A DNA stretch of 64,000 nt from Paramacrobiotus metropolitanus (GCF_019649055.1 NW_026570230.1:434001-498000), one strand, 5' to 3'. Numbered from the stretch's first letter, positions 20,990 to 32,062 are shown. The notes: a model not told the origin generated them from the sequence alone. A program made the numbers and translations.

Positions 20990-22711
20990 ATGGCACAGGA
21001 TCAATATCCGTCGCGAACAATAAGCGAGATCCTGCGGGGCACTAACCCGGCCCAGGAAATGGCGAAGAAGGAGAACAACACCTCCTACTTCGTTGGAGTC
21101 GTAACAACCGACCCGAGTGTGGGAACAATCCCACAACCACCAACTATACCGAGTGCTCCGGAACCGGAACACAATACGTCGACTGCGGCACCACATGTGC
21201 CAACGTCGAACGTGGCGACAACGACGTCCGCCGGTGCATACACCAACACCTCGTACTCGACGCGTACAACAACGCATGCGCCGGTACCCAATATCAGAGG
21301 ATATCGGACAACAGATGCCGAACGTCCCCCAGTACCGAAACCGAGACCTGGAGCGGAAGCATATCGCCCACCAAGGACGAATTCCAACCCGAACCTACTC
21401 CGTCAGAATTCGCCGTTCGACTTTGAACGAGCTCGGACTCGGTCGTATAACACAACCGACCAGCGGCAGGAAGGATACAACGAGGAGCCACAGTCGACTC
21501 GGTATCCGGAAGATAACTCCGACCAACAAGGTCGGATGCCTCCACACCGACCTACACAAGGTCGGATGCCTGCCTGGGAGACACAGCCCAACTCGTACGG
21601 AAGAGTCCCCGAACAACCGAGAGGATTCTATCCGCAGGCGCCGAGACAAAATCAAGCGCCGCCTCCACAACAGAACCGGTATGGAGGGCAGCTACAACAC
21701 CCTCGTCACGCAGACCAGGCTCAGGCACAGCATCCGCAACAGGACGGATATGATGACCAGTACGAACCGGCTCATCATCAGGGGGCATACGAAGACCAAC
21801 AAGGTCCGATGCCATATGCCAATTCGCCACCCGCCCAGGCTGCACAACAAGCTGCGCCGGCGGCATACCCAATCCCTCCGGGACAGGACCCTGCACATGT
21901 CGCTTTGGTACGAGCAATGGCCCACGGACGTAGGCAACCTATGCCGTCGTTCGACGGAGACCACACCAAACTAAATGGGTGGCTTAAGCAGATCCGAAGC
22001 CTGTATCGTCAAGCCCAACAGTGGTACGAGGACGATCAGACTTTCATGTCCGACCTGGCAGCCGAACTCAAGGGCCAGGCGGAAGAATGGTACGACCTCG
22101 TCGCCGTCGACCAACCAGTCAACGTATGGCCAGTCAACGTATGGCTGACCAAGTTCGAGGAGCGATTTGCGGATAAGAACAGGGAAGTGAACATAATATC
22201 CCGGATCAACAGACGGATATTCCGTTTTGGCGAAGAAACGCCAGAACAGTATTACGATGCTAAGATGTTCATGAAATCCCAAGTCCGCACAATCACCGAC
22301 CAGATGATACTGTATCATCTCAAAGAGAACATCCATGAACCCAACCTACGGGAAGCCGTGGAAATCGGGATGCCGGCGACGCCAATCGAGTTCCGTGACT
22401 ACCTACGGAACTTCGTCAATGGCAAGGAAATGTACGAGGTACGGAAACCACGTGATGCCGACTACATCAGAGTTCGGGCAGCAACACCTGCGCCTGTCCC
22501 AACTCCACTTCCGGCGGTACCGCAACAGACCGGATATCAGCCACACATGATGCCGGGATATCAAACTCCAACGGCACAGTACGGACAACTGAGTCCGGCG
22601 CCGACGCCACCGGTGCAACAAGCACCAGTCCAGCAACAGACGTGGGCAGGCGCGGCAGCAGCGAATCTGAATCCCCCGGCACCTGCAACTGGAACCCCCG
22701 TGAACAACTAA
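20990..22711 (+). CDS. Gag: Pro/Gln-rich linker and capsid-like domain (right element)
   Basis: The 573-residue frame has a Pro/Gln/Tyr-rich first half (NSPPAQAAQQAAPAAYP and similar). From about residue 325 a retrotransposon Gag capsid-type domain follows: PSFDGDHTKLNGWLKQIRSL, then a FMSDLAAELKGQAEEWYDLV segment, KFEERFADKNRE and EETPEQYYDAKMF. This is the classic gypsy Gag pattern of an FDGD start, an AxxWY helix and a FxxxF segment. A short direct duplication QPVNVWPVNVW lies near 22115-22145. The frame ends with a Pro/Ala-rich tail. Confidence 0.8.
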   Translation: MAQDQYPSRTISEILRGTNPAQEMAKKENNTSYFVGVVTTDPSVGTIPQPPTIPSAPEPEHNTSTAAPHVPTSNVATTTSAGAYTNTSYSTRTTTHAPVPNIRGYRTTDAERPPVPKPRPGAEAYRPPRTNSNPNLLRQNSPFDFERARTRSYNTTDQRQEGYNEEPQSTRYPEDNSDQQGRMPPHRPTQGRMPAWETQPNSYGRVPEQPRGFYPQAPRQNQAPPPQQNRYGGQLQHPRHADQAQAQHPQQDGYDDQYEPAHHQGAYEDQQGPMPYANSPPAQAAQQAAPAAYPIPPGQDPAHVALVRAMAHGRRQPMPSFDGDHTKLNGWLKQIRSLYRQAQQWYEDDQTFMSDLAAELKGQAEEWYDLVAVDQPVNVWPVNVWLTKFEERFADKNREVNIISRINRRIFRFGEETPEQYYDAKMFMKSQVRTITDQMILYHLKENIHEPNLREAVEIGMPATPIEFRDYLRNFVNGKEMYEVRKPRDADYIRVRAATPAPVPTPLPAVPQQTGYQPHMMPGYQTPTAQYGQLSPAPTPPVQQAPVQQQTWAGAAAANLNPPAPATGTPVNN

Positions 22712-23401
22712 GGCGGCGTAGGTTATGGCTCGGGTGGTAACCAAGGCAACACAGGTTTTGGTTACGGTCAGAACCCCAACCAAGGATACTCCGCATACGG
22801 CCAGTATCCCACACAGGGATATGGCGGCGGAGGCTTTGGTCGCGGAAGGCGACGTGGCGGCGGGAATCGCGGCCGCGGCAACTTTCCTAACCGCGGCGGA
22901 GGCGGCAACCAACAGGGAAACCGACCTCCCCCAGCACAACAGAGTGCTCGGCAGGCGTCAACGTACGTCGACAAAATGGAGGCAGCCTTCTTCCAGTGGA
23001 CGAAGGACAAGACCTTCACGTGCAGACGTTGCATGTTCAACAACCATGACGAGTCACGCTGCGTTTACGGATCGGGCAACAACCCGAACGTGCGGTGGTA
23101 CGACGACTGGTACCGCCGATACTCGACGCAGGGCCCAATTGGCTCGCTTAACCCGTTCTGGAAGGACTTTGTGCCACCGCCACGCCTTCGCCAGCAGCAG
23201 GCTGGTGGCTCGGGTAGCTCCGGCAACGGAAACCGGTCGCCCGGCCAAGGGAACGGCGGAAACCGCAAGAATAGCGGCGGGAACCAACAAGGGTCCCCGG
23301 GTTACAGAGAACCTTTGCCGCCCCGCCAGTCGCTGAACTCGACGCCACCCAACAATGGGCCGGCTCGGAGTAACTCCCCGGGAAACGCCCAGGGTCGATG
23401 A
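22712..23401 (+). CDS. Gag nucleocapsid: RGG-like region and CCHC zinc knuckle (right element)
   Basis: From about 22715 the sequence reads a Gly/Tyr-rich then Gly/Arg-rich stretch (GRGRRRGGGNRGRGNF type), which usually binds RNA. At 22976-23401 a frame holds CRRCMFNNHDESRC, an exact Cys-x2-Cys-x4-His-x4-Cys zinc knuckle as in retroviral and gypsy nucleocapsid. A Gly/Ser/Asn-rich tail follows. This part is in a different frame from the capsid or separated from it by the stop at 22709-22711, so the Gag reading frame is broken at this point or read by recoding. Confidence 0.75.
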   Translation, partial: GGVGYGSGGNQGNTGFGYGQNPNQGYSAYGQYPTQGYGGGGFGRGRRRGGGNRGRGNFPNRGGGGNQQGNRPPPAQQSARQASTYVDKMEAAFFQWTKDKTFTCRRCMFNNHDESRCVYGSGNNPNVRWYDDWYRRYSTQGPIGSLNPFWKDFVPPPRLRQQQAGGSGSSGNGNRSPGQGNGGNRKNSGGNQQGSPGYREPLPPRQSLNSTPPNNGPARSNSPGNAQGR

Positions 23402-24940
23402 GCTCCGGTGACTCATTCGACCTCCAACATCCAACCGAACCACCGGACAAGGATAACCCGACGAACCGACTGCTAATCTATCGGAACGAACTGAACCCCC
23501 CTATAACGAGGGAGGAAGGCACTCAACAGATAGATGCCATCCTTCAACCACTTGGACTGAACGAAAATAGTTCAGAGGACGACTTCGTAAAAGCGATGTC
23601 GACCTCCACAAAGGAGGCGGAGACTGCTCGGAAGTTAGCCGCTCAGCTCGGCGTGTATGTCAACACTGACACCATCGAAGCTTGGCCCGGGATGCAACAA
23701 GCACTCGAGGCAACCAAACTACCGGACAAGGTTAATCCGACTAACCAGCCGCCTAACCCCCGGAACGAACCGAACTTCAATCCGTTACAAAAACGGATAG
23801 CAACAGTCCTAAACACATTAGGACTGGATTGGATCAGCTGCACGGAAGACGAATTCCTTGCAGCATTGTCAGCCCCCACAAAGGAAGCGACAGCTGCTAG
23901 AACTATGGCGGCTGAACTCGGCATTTTCATCAACAACGATGAAATCGAGATCCGGACCGGAACGCAAGAAATGCCCGACCAAATCGACCCAGCGCATCAA
24001 CTTGGCGTTGGAACGTCGGACGTCGGAACGCAAGTATTGCCCGGAACGGCCGATCCAACGCCTCGACTTGGCATTGGAACGTCGGAGGTCGGAACGCGAG
24101 AAACGCCCGACCTAGGCAGCGCAAAAAATGCGACTGCGCCGTCCGTCACACAAAGTGACGTAGCACGGCCCGGCCACGGAAGTTGGACCGGATTGCCGGT
24201 GAGGATAAACTCAACCGAGCAGCCCAGACGAGGCCCAGGACGTGGAGGACCGGGACGCCGATCCACGCACTGGGGCAACAGAAATTTCCCCAACGTATCA
24301 TCCGGACGCGCAACGGATAGATATGCTGCAACAATGGCAGCCATCGACCTTACCGAAGAACCGGAAGGATTCGAGGAATGGGAGGTAGTCCCATTGGAAG
24401 CACAGGTACCCGCCTACTCTCGGTCGGAGGAAGCGGACCTCTTCCAGCGAAAAGAGCAACCAGCCAGAACGGTAGCTGGTTCTCGGACATTCCTCAACCT
24501 CGACTACATGTGGTCGAAAGTGAGACCAACGGAAGTCTCAATGGAGGAACGGATACTGGCTCAGGTGCGACGGACGGAAACCACCAAAACACCGATGACT
24601 GGTCATGCGGATCGCGACCCCATGAATCAGACAGACGTGCAGGAGGTGGCTAACTCTGCTGTCTTCACGAACCGACCAAAAGTGCGCGAAGTGGCCAACC
24701 CCGGCGTTGAACCTACACAAGGTCCACAACACCTAGCCGACCACGGACCAGTATCATTAATCCCGATCAAACCAACGGTACGGGAAGTCACCTTTGAAAA
24801 AGGAAGCATAAAAAACCGAAAACAGTTCGGGCTTGGACACACGAAATCCAAGCCGGATCCACGCCCACACTGGCGATGTTGGATACCGGAGCGGAGACTT
24901 CGCTCATCGAGCAACGGTTTTGCGAGAGGAACGACCAGGT
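23398..24940 (+). pseudogene. Gag-Pol linker and protease start (right element)
   Basis: The frame starting at 23398 overlaps the Gag stop by 4 bases (GATGAG, giving an ATG-TGA type overlap). It carries a repeated unit of about 90 residues (DKxNPTNR...ATKEAxTAR.xAAxLGVY, at about 23440-23700 and 23720-23950) and then a GTSxVGTQ/E repeat. Near 24880 another frame gives LAMLDTGAETSLIEQRF, a retropepsin active-site motif (Asp-Thr-Gly-Ala), so there is a frameshift around 24830. The protease is cut off at about 24940 by the inverted block. The linker has no known enzymatic role. Confidence 0.7.
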
Positions 24941-25759
24941 TAGGTCGTGATGAGCCTTTATTGCTCGTACTACCTCGTCAAAATTGTCTTGACAGATAGC
25001 ACACCGAAAGGGTTTATTGGTTTCCTCCAAGACTGTTTTCCTGGGGCTTCGCCGGGCTACTCACAAACTTCACATCGGTTGGAGTATGCTCCATAAGTGG
25101 TGGTAACGGTTTGGGAACTTGCCGCGTTATGGCGGTGTCCTCACCGTACCGTTGCCAAAATGCAGTCTTTGACGATTCGATTCTCCGTGCAACCGGACTT
25201 GCTGCATATAGATAAAAAGTCGTCTGCCGAGTTCCTGGCAGGGTATTTCGAGCAGAGGTGGTATGGGGAGTCCATATTCCATGTACTGTCGATGGATAGG
25301 ATCTCGTTCGTCTTCCCATTCCCATGCTTCGTCCTCTATGTCGTTCATGAGGGCGATTACGGGTTCACACGTTTGTTGTGCGTCCCGTATCTGGTCGGGG
25401 GTTACCGCTCCGTTCTGTTGCAGAATGGTCGCTATCTCCGACGTCCGTTGGTCCTGAAAGTGCCGAACTCCCGAGAACCAAGTTCGGTACTTTTGTCGTA
25501 CTTCCTCTCGGTTCAGGGCATCCGCGTCAGCGGATGCCTCTGGTATCGGGATAGACTTCAGTACAGTCTTGGCCGGTCGTAGTGTACCGTCGCGTATCCG
25601 TCTCTGATAGTGTTCTATCACATTATGGAGTGCTAGTTCCTCCAACAGAGTGCGGTTCGTATCCCGGCAACTCGCGGCAGATGTTACGTGAGGAGTTCGC
25701 CGGGTGATCAAGCCGACTAATCCGAGCCTCGTTTCCTACCGTGTCCGATGCCTCTGGTA
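24940..25759 (-). pseudogene. Inverted block of the right element (helical and zinc-finger-like region)
   Basis: Read on the minus strand, this block matches left-element sequence 1296-2140 in the same order. It is therefore an internal inversion. The minus-strand frame 25127-25711 gives 194 mostly helical residues, including ELGRRLFIYMQQ. Downstream minus-strand fragments contain RYGEDT and CAICQDNFDEVVRAIKAHH, a Cys2-His2-like finger. The right edge carries the motif ATACCAGAGGCAT, which in the left element occurs in direct and inverted copies, so recombination between such copies is a likely cause. The sequence that should follow (left 2140-3990, including the start of RT) is missing. Confidence 0.8.
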
Positions 25760-27332
25760 TGCATCAACACGCTTCTGCATCAACTATATCAAGTTGAATG
25801 CCGTCACAAAGAAAAACAACCACCCACTACCGAACCCGGACGAGCTACTGGACCGATGCGCCGGAATGGAGTATTACGGCAAGGTACGCTGTCAGTCCGG
25901 CTTTTGGCAAATTCCAATGGATGAACAATCCAAAGAATATAAGACCTTCGTAACACCCGAGGGCATGTGGCGATTTAACCGTATGCCATTTGGAGTCTGC
26001 AACGGACCAGCAACTTTCCAGATGCATATGGATAAAATCACAGCATCGGCTCGGAAGAAGGGTGTGTTCGCCTACATCGACGACATCATCTTCTTCGGCA
26101 AAACGTTCGAAGACTTCCTTGAGGCTTTCCGAGCGACTCTCGAATGCCTCCGCGATGCTGGATTTACGGTCAAACCCTCCAAATGTGAGATCGGAACGGA
26201 CAGACTGCTGTTCCTGGGACACGTTCTTAGCAAGGACGGAGTCCAGACCGATGACGAGAAAGTGGCCTGTATCGCAGAACAAAGCTGCCCGAGAACTGAA
26301 CGGCAACTCAGGTCGTTCCTCGGACTGGCCAACAACTATCGCAAATTCATCCGAGGATATGCTCAGAAAACTTCAAAAATGTACGAGCTCCTCCGGAAGG
26401 ACAAGAACATCAAGCTCGATTGGACCAACGCCCACACGGCCGAGTTCAACGACATCAAAAAGGCGCTAACAGAAACACCTGTACTGGCGAAGTTCGACCT
26501 GATTAAAAAGACCGTCAACGAATGTGACGCAAGCGGAGCCGGACTTGGCGCGGTGATCTCACAAGACGATCATCTAATCGCCTACGCCAGCAGAGTCCTA
26601 CGCGGACCGGAACTCAACTACGGAGTCACCGAATGGGAATGCTTGGCCGTGGTATGGGCTGTGCAGAAATTTAAGCACTTCATCGACCACGGACCATTCA
26701 CCGTAAGGACGGATCATCGAGCATTGCAGAATCTGCTCCGATGCGAGTCGAACCGACCTGGCATCAACCCCCGACTAACGCGATGGGCACTGGCTTTACA
26801 AGGACGGGACATAACCATCGAGTATAAGCCAGGCGTATTCTGCGACAATGCAGATGCCCTGTCGAGGTGGCCACTGGAACGCAGTGAAGACAAAGATCCA
26901 CACGAAGAGTTGGATCAAGTCCCCAACTTCGAGGACTTTAAGGACCAACTCAAGGTCTGTACAATACGGACTCTTAGACGTCTGAAGGCGAACGCCTCGA
27001 AGAAAAGGAAGAAGGATATAAAGGAACCACCGAAAATCCCCCTTCCACCGGTTCTCCCTGGATGTAACGTCATAACTGACTGGCATGACTTGAGTACCAC
27101 AGAGGTTCGAGTCATAAACATACCAGCACCGGAGACACCGGAACCGACCATTCGGACCGTCAACACGGCGGAAGATGACGAGTTGGAAGTCGAAGAAACA
27201 CTTCCACCTCCACCCGAACCGAACTTGGAACTTCGGAAAGCGCAGTTGCGAGACCCGCAGCTACGCAAGATCATCGATGAACTGGAGAATCTAGAAAAAC
27301 TCGACCATAAGTCGAAGCATCTGGAACACTAA
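25760..27332 (+). pseudogene. Pol: reverse transcriptase (N-terminally cut) and RNase H (right element)
   Basis: The frame enters RT at RFCINYIKLN, so about 100 N-terminal residues of the polymerase are gone. Motif A reads KVRCQSGF: the metal-binding Asp present in the left copy is Arg here. The YIDD box is intact (about 26080). RNase H has its Asp (ECDASG, 26520), Glu (TEWECL, 26632) and Asp (RTDHRAL, 26712). A Lys-rich then acidic linker follows (about 26990-27230). The frame stops at 27330-27332, where the left copy reads Tyr. Polymerase activity is not expected. Confidence 0.88.
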
Positions 27333-28694
27333 CAGATGGCGCAAGGAGTACTGTACAGACTGAAGACGATCAACACAAAGTTGGAACGTTGCTTCGTCGT
27401 ACCACTTTTTATGCGCAATCACTCCACGATGGAAAAACCGGAAACCATTTCGGACGCGAGAAAACGATCGAGGCACTGAAGCTGCGCTATTACTGGATAA
27501 GGATGAATAGCGACGCCATCGCCTTGTTGCGCGAGTACGTAGCGCAAGCGTATTCTGTGGATCAGGTGCGATATATGCATCATGAATCACATACATATTC
27601 ATCATCATATCGGGCGTGCAAAATGGACACATTTATGGATGCGGTTGGATGCACGATAGCTTGTTGTGGTTGTGGCTTGAACAATAACAAGCAAATGATA
27701 GAGCGTGAACAAAAGAATGAATCATTTGTGTAACCAATAGTGTGTCTTTGTTGTCTGCAGTGTTTTATCTTTCGTAACATGTATTAAGTGCCTGGCTAAA
27801 AAGTAATGTGTGATGAAGTTGTGGAAGAGATTTAGTACATCACCAGCCAGCCTCGGAGCAACTTCTACTGGACTAACCGATCTGTTTAGCATTGCATGTC
27901 TGTTGTGTTTAGCATTCGAGTTGTTGTCTGCTAAATCGTAATAAAAGGTCATCGGGTCAGTCAGTTGCGGCCGCTTAACGTTTATAGCTAATACCAAGTT
28001 AAAGGTCATATCCACCGAGTTCGTCAGCTAGCCTATTAGTTACTCGACAGCCTACATCGAGAAATGCCGACAGTGCATTATGACAAACAAGCAACGATGC
28101 CCACCACCCGGTATACTCCAAAAGACGGAAGTCGGTCAAGCCTGGTATCGCATATACGCGGACTTTAAAGGTCCTCTTCCTCAGACGGAGACGAAGGGAT
28201 ACCAGTATATCGCAGTGGTAACTGACCAGCTGACGAAGTTCACCGTAGCCCGGGCAACCAAGACGAACACCGCGAGGGAATTCGAAAGGTTCTTCGTCAA
28301 AGATGTCCTACTGAAGTACGGAATGCCGACCTTCATCCGCTCGGACAGAGGGACTCACTTTACAGCGAAGACGTTCGCTAAGGTCGCACGGATTTTCGGC
28401 ATCCAACACACGCTTGGAACTGCCCATCATCCGGAAGGACAAGGACAAGTCGAACGGCAAATGCAAACGATATGGGACAGAATAAGGAAGTTTTGCGATG
28501 AGAAAGACGGACACCGATGGCACAGAGCCTTGGATTACGTCGTCTGCGGAATGAACCGAGCCGTCCACGCCGCGACAAAGTTCTCGCCGTTCTACATGCT
28601 GTATGGTCGAGAAATGACCATGCCACAGGACGTAGTGGCCGGAACGATACACCGGAAACCTTCACGAATAAGGAACAATACATCCGACGGATAA
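27333..28694 (+). pseudogene. Integrase zinc domain and catalytic core, split by a solo LTR (right element)
   Basis: The HHCC zinc domain begins near 27425 in a shifted frame, is interrupted at 27525, and resumes at 28054 with its two Cys residues (KCRQC, about 28066-28078). The core follows in frame 28080-28694: ADFKGP with the first Asp (28160), RSDRGTHF with the second Asp (28342) and GQGQVER with the Glu (28444). All three catalytic residues are present, unlike in the left copy. The frame breaks near 28650. Confidence 0.85.
27525..28049. mobile_element. Solo LTR of an unrelated retroelement
   Basis: This 525-base AT-richer insertion begins TGTTGCGCGAGTA and ends TACTCGACA, giving the TG...CA form with imperfect inverted ends. 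It is flanked by the direct repeat GCCT (27521-27524 and 28050-28053). Comparison with the left element shows that it interrupts the integrase zinc domain, and that removing it together with one GCCT copy makes the frame continuous. AATAAA occurs near 27940. No coding region is seen. A retroelement inserted here and then lost its interior by LTR-LTR recombination. Confidence 0.75.
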
Positions 28695-29770
28695 AAGAAC
28701 GACTTCAATGCTCACAGGAGATCGCCCGCATCAACATTGATGAGGCATTCGAACGAATGCCGAGCACTATAACAAGAAGAAGTCGAATCCGACCTTCAAA
28801 CCGAGGGATAAGGTAACGGTGGAATTTCCGACCAAGGATCCAACTCGGAAGGAACGCTATGACGGGGTTTGGACGGTCATCAACTATGTTGGCCCAAACA
28901 ACTTACTCCTCCGATGTGAAGACGGACGTGAAGACACGGTAGCCGTCGACAGAGTAAAACATCGCCGAGTCGAGACAAGTCGACCAGCAACTCGGTCAAC
29001 TGGCCCAGTAGCCGACCCGACAGAAGGGAAAGCTACTCGGAAGCCGAAGAAGAAACCGGAAGAAACCGTCGAGAAATCTTCGGATCCGATTAATGACGCG
29101 GATAAAACCGAACCGACGGTGAAGAAGAAATGAGGTCGACCTCGGAAGAAACCTCCGACCGACTTCGAGACACCAGCTCTAAAAGAACTTTAGAAGCAGG
29201 ATGTGATAGCAGCTGAACCAGCACCGACCTCGGAAGAGGCCGAGAACAAAGCTCAGCCGACCACGGAGAAACCGAAGGAGTCGGACGACAAGTCGGAAAT
29301 GCCGGTCCAGCCAGCCAACCAACCTAAGGAGGAACCGAAGCAGGTGACAAAGCCAGCTCGGAAGAAGAGGACGGTTAAGAAAACCGACTCGTCGGCACCG
29401 ACCACAGAGGTCGCTGTAACCGACCCGGCAGTCCAACCGACTAAGCCCAAGCGGAAATATACAAGCGGAAGGTCGACTTACCGAACACATCGGCGCCGAC
29501 TACAGAAGTCGAAGCAGCCGACCAGGCAGTCGAACCGACTAAGCCTAAACGAAAGTACGGGACAGCTAAGAAACCGAAGCTGACAGCACAACAGATGCTG
29601 GAGGACAACTGAAGTCGCTGAAGACGAAGCCCATAAAGAAATCCTCGAACGAATTTCCGAAGGACGGACAGACTCGGAGAAACCAGTCAAACCAGTCAAG
29701 TACTTTATGAAGCACAACTTCAAGGAGGTATCCGAGATCAACAGACTAAAATGGCTTAAAAGATCCACGC
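28695..29770 (+). pseudogene. Integrase C-terminal module and AT-hook tail, broken (right element)
   Basis: From 28819 a frame encodes the GPF/Y-like module (VWTVINYVGPNNLLLR), then Lys/Pro/Thr-rich sequence ending in a stop at 29131-29133. Directly after it comes GRPRKKPPTDFETPA, the AT-hook and flanking residues conserved in the left copy. A further frame, 29203-29583, continues the Lys/Pro/Glu-rich tail with PTTEVA at 29398. More stops occur near 29190 and 29611. It is the homologue of left 6600-7500 with at least three breaks. Confidence 0.7.
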
Positions 29771-29795
29771 TACGATCCAGGATAGGGACAAAGCC

Positions 29796-30341
29796 TTGAG
29801 ACGGTTGATGGCCCTAAGATGCGGGAAGCAGGAGCTACGACAACTCCCGCTGGATGCGAACATGATATTGACGATCCAACGTCTCCGCAATCCTAGCATC
29901 AAGCCGGGCGCCTATATACTGGAGATCCAACCTCGGCCCGGAGAGGAGGTAACCGAGAAGATTCCGATAACAATGGCGGATAGTAGCGAAGAGGAGAACG
30001 GAGACGACATCGACTCCGACGACTCCATTCAACAAAAGGCAGCGGCACCATCAAAGGGATCCGCGCCAAAACGCGGTAGATCGCCGGTAAAACAAATTTC
30101 GCCGAACCGATCAGCATCCCAGCCGACTAAGCTGCCGAGCCAACCGAAGATTGAGAAACCACCTAGGTTCTCACCTCGGAACACCCCGACGAAACCGAAC
30201 AAACCCCCAGAAGCGATGGACACAACGTCCCCTTCAGAAGCGCGAGTCGGAACCACGGTCGAAACGTCACCACAAAGGGACAAACCGACCTCCGGTACAC
30301 TCCGGTCCACGTCTAACAACAGACGAGTCTCAAACGAATGA
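29796..30341 (+). CDS. Accessory ORF 1 after pol (right element)
   Basis: This frame of about 181 residues has a short globular-looking start (RRLMALRCGKQELRQLPLDA, then MILTIQRLRNPSIKPGAYIL), an acidic patch (SSEEENGDDIDSDDS) and a long basic Ser/Pro/Lys-rich tail (KRGRSPVKQ). No signal peptide or membrane segment is seen. Stops immediately upstream suggest that this was once joined to neighbouring frames. Function unknown. Confidence 0.45.
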   Translation: MRRLMALRCGKQELRQLPLDANMILTIQRLRNPSIKPGAYILEIQPRPGEEVTEKIPITMADSSEEENGDDIDSDDSIQQKAAAPSKGSAPKRGRSPVKQISPNRSASQPTKLPSQPKIEKPPRFSPRNTPTKPNKPPEAMDTTSPSEARVGTTVETSPQRDKPTSGTLRSTSNNRRVSNE

Positions 30342-30396
30342 GTCGGTAAATGAGTCGGTAAATATACCGACCAAGCGGACCATAACTAAGCCCAAA

Positions 30397-30705
30397 CCAC
30401 CTCAGGACTCGTCGCGTGAATTTCATGATGACCCAGCCTTACAACATGTAAAGGACTTGACCAGGTCGGAACAGGATGCCTGCGTTGACATGGCATACCC
30501 GGAAGACAGGGAACTCTGGCACTCGTTGAGAATCCGACGTGCCAGCATAGTTGGAAACACTACGGAAGCTCGGCGCGACCACGGCCGACTTACCGAGAAG
30601 ATGGCCGAAGTCATGAAAGGCATGGGAGAACATTACCGAGCGGAAAAGAGTCGGCCTAAAGCCCTACAAGCGGCGGCGAAGTCGGAAGCCAAGGAGTCGA
30701 CCTAA
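30397..30705 (+). CDS. Accessory ORF 2 fragment, helical (right element)
   Basis: The last about 100 residues of the frame ending at 30705 are helical and charged (DPALQHVKDLTRSEQDACVD...RLTEKMAEVMKGMGEHYRAE). It lies between ORF 1 and ORF 3 and continues into the same kind of sequence, so it is likely one segment of a single longer protein broken by stops at 30339-30341 and 30703-30705. Not recognised. Confidence 0.4.
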   Translation, partial: PPQDSSREFHDDPALQHVKDLTRSEQDACVDMAYPEDRELWHSLRIRRASIVGNTTEARRDHGRLTEKMAEVMKGMGEHYRAEKSRPKALQAAAKSEAKEST

Positions 30706-30723
30706 CCGAAGTCGGACTCCACG

Positions 30724-31938
30724 GTGAAAACGCCGAAGCCCAACCCGGCCAAACGGCATAAGTCATCCGACGACTTGGATATCTCAGATGCCGGCCCACA
30801 AAGGACCGAGCAAAAGGAGAAAGCTCAACAACCGCACGACAAGGAAGCGGTGGAGCGTAAATTCAAAGAAGTTATGGAGCGGGCCGGCACGAAGCCGACC
30901 AAAACTCCAGCCGGTCGACCACAGAAGTCGTCTAAACCGCCGACTTCGACCGAAGATCCCCAGCCTTCCACATCGCAACCACATTCTGATGCGGAATCCG
31001 ACCAGATTTCGGACATCGAGGCGAAGGATTCGATCTCCGACAACGGAGAAGACGATCCTTATGAGGGATTCAAAGGCGATTTGAAGGAAATCTTCAACCA
31101 CGGAGCAGACACTGACGAATCACAGTGGCCAGCCCCGGATGATACACGTGAGCGCCTTCCGGGCGAACAGCCGGACGACCCGGTCGATACGATAATCCGT
31201 ACCGTCCGAGTACACGTCGAAGTCGTCCGGAGTATTCGAAACGCTAAGGAAAACGCCAAGGATGTTTACCAGTCCTTGGTACAAGCTTCGTCAACCAACA
31301 TCCAAGTTGGAGGCGAGACCGGAAAATGGTTAACGCATCAACTCATGATGCAGATCGTCGCCTGGACTTTGGATTTCGAACTAGCAGTAGCCGTTCACCG
31401 ACAATGGGGACGGATGGCTGAACTGATCCAACCGGACGTCATCAAAGCACTCAAAAGTGTAGCCGCAAGGAACCAGGACGATACACCGACTAGAATTGTA
31501 CGGTGCATCGGATGCATCAGGAACCCCCGCGGATCAACTTTGGTCCAAATTGCCCGTGTATATAACGTGATGTACATGGACAAGAAGGGGAACATTGATG
31601 AAATTATCAGCAATAGGACAGGCGGCCGAATCGCAGGCCTGGTCGAGGAACACACCCTCCAGACGACCAACGCGGAACGTGACGTACCTGTACGGTATAC
31701 CGTGCCCAACTTCATACCGGAACAACAGCGGCGCGAATTTAACCTCCGGATGTCTTACGTCAAAACGGACAAGCCTCCGGCAGGCACGGAACCTACTGAA
31801 GCTTACAGTGATTCGAACGAACAACCGTCGGACGAAGCAGATAACATGCTGCACATAGCTCGAACGGCTGGACAATCCTCACAAAGACGAGTCCAAGTCC
31901 AAGTCCCCCGTCTTATCCCGACCTCGGGCACCTTTTGA
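30724..31938 (+). CDS. Accessory ORF 3 with a globular domain of unknown type (right element)
   Basis: This frame of about 404 residues starts 18 bases after the previous stop. Residues 1-150 are disordered and charged. Residues about 155-340 look globular, with mixed helices and strands (TIIRTVRVHVEVVRSIRNAK, WLTHQLMMQIVAWTLDFELA, IVRCIGCIRNPRGSTLVQIA, RYTVPNFIPEQQRREFNLRM). The end is disordered. I see no catalytic motif, signal peptide or membrane segment. It is the best candidate in the element for a folded accessory protein, in the place where retroviruses carry env. I do not recognise it. Confidence 0.55.
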   Translation: MKTPKPNPAKRHKSSDDLDISDAGPQRTEQKEKAQQPHDKEAVERKFKEVMERAGTKPTKTPAGRPQKSSKPPTSTEDPQPSTSQPHSDAESDQISDIEAKDSISDNGEDDPYEGFKGDLKEIFNHGADTDESQWPAPDDTRERLPGEQPDDPVDTIIRTVRVHVEVVRSIRNAKENAKDVYQSLVQASSTNIQVGGETGKWLTHQLMMQIVAWTLDFELAVAVHRQWGRMAELIQPDVIKALKSVAARNQDDTPTRIVRCIGCIRNPRGSTLVQIARVYNVMYMDKKGNIDEIISNRTGGRIAGLVEEHTLQTTNAERDVPVRYTVPNFIPEQQRREFNLRMSYVKTDKPPAGTEPTEAYSDSNEQPSDEADNMLHIARTAGQSSQRRVQVQVPRLIPTSGTF

Positions 31939-32062
31939 ACCGACAACGTACGTCGGTACGGCATCAGCTCCGACAGGACGAGCAAGCACGGCGAAACCAA
32001 CTCGGAGTGCGAAAGGACGGTTTATACCGAAGGACGTACAGTCACTCCCACCGTCCTCGCCC

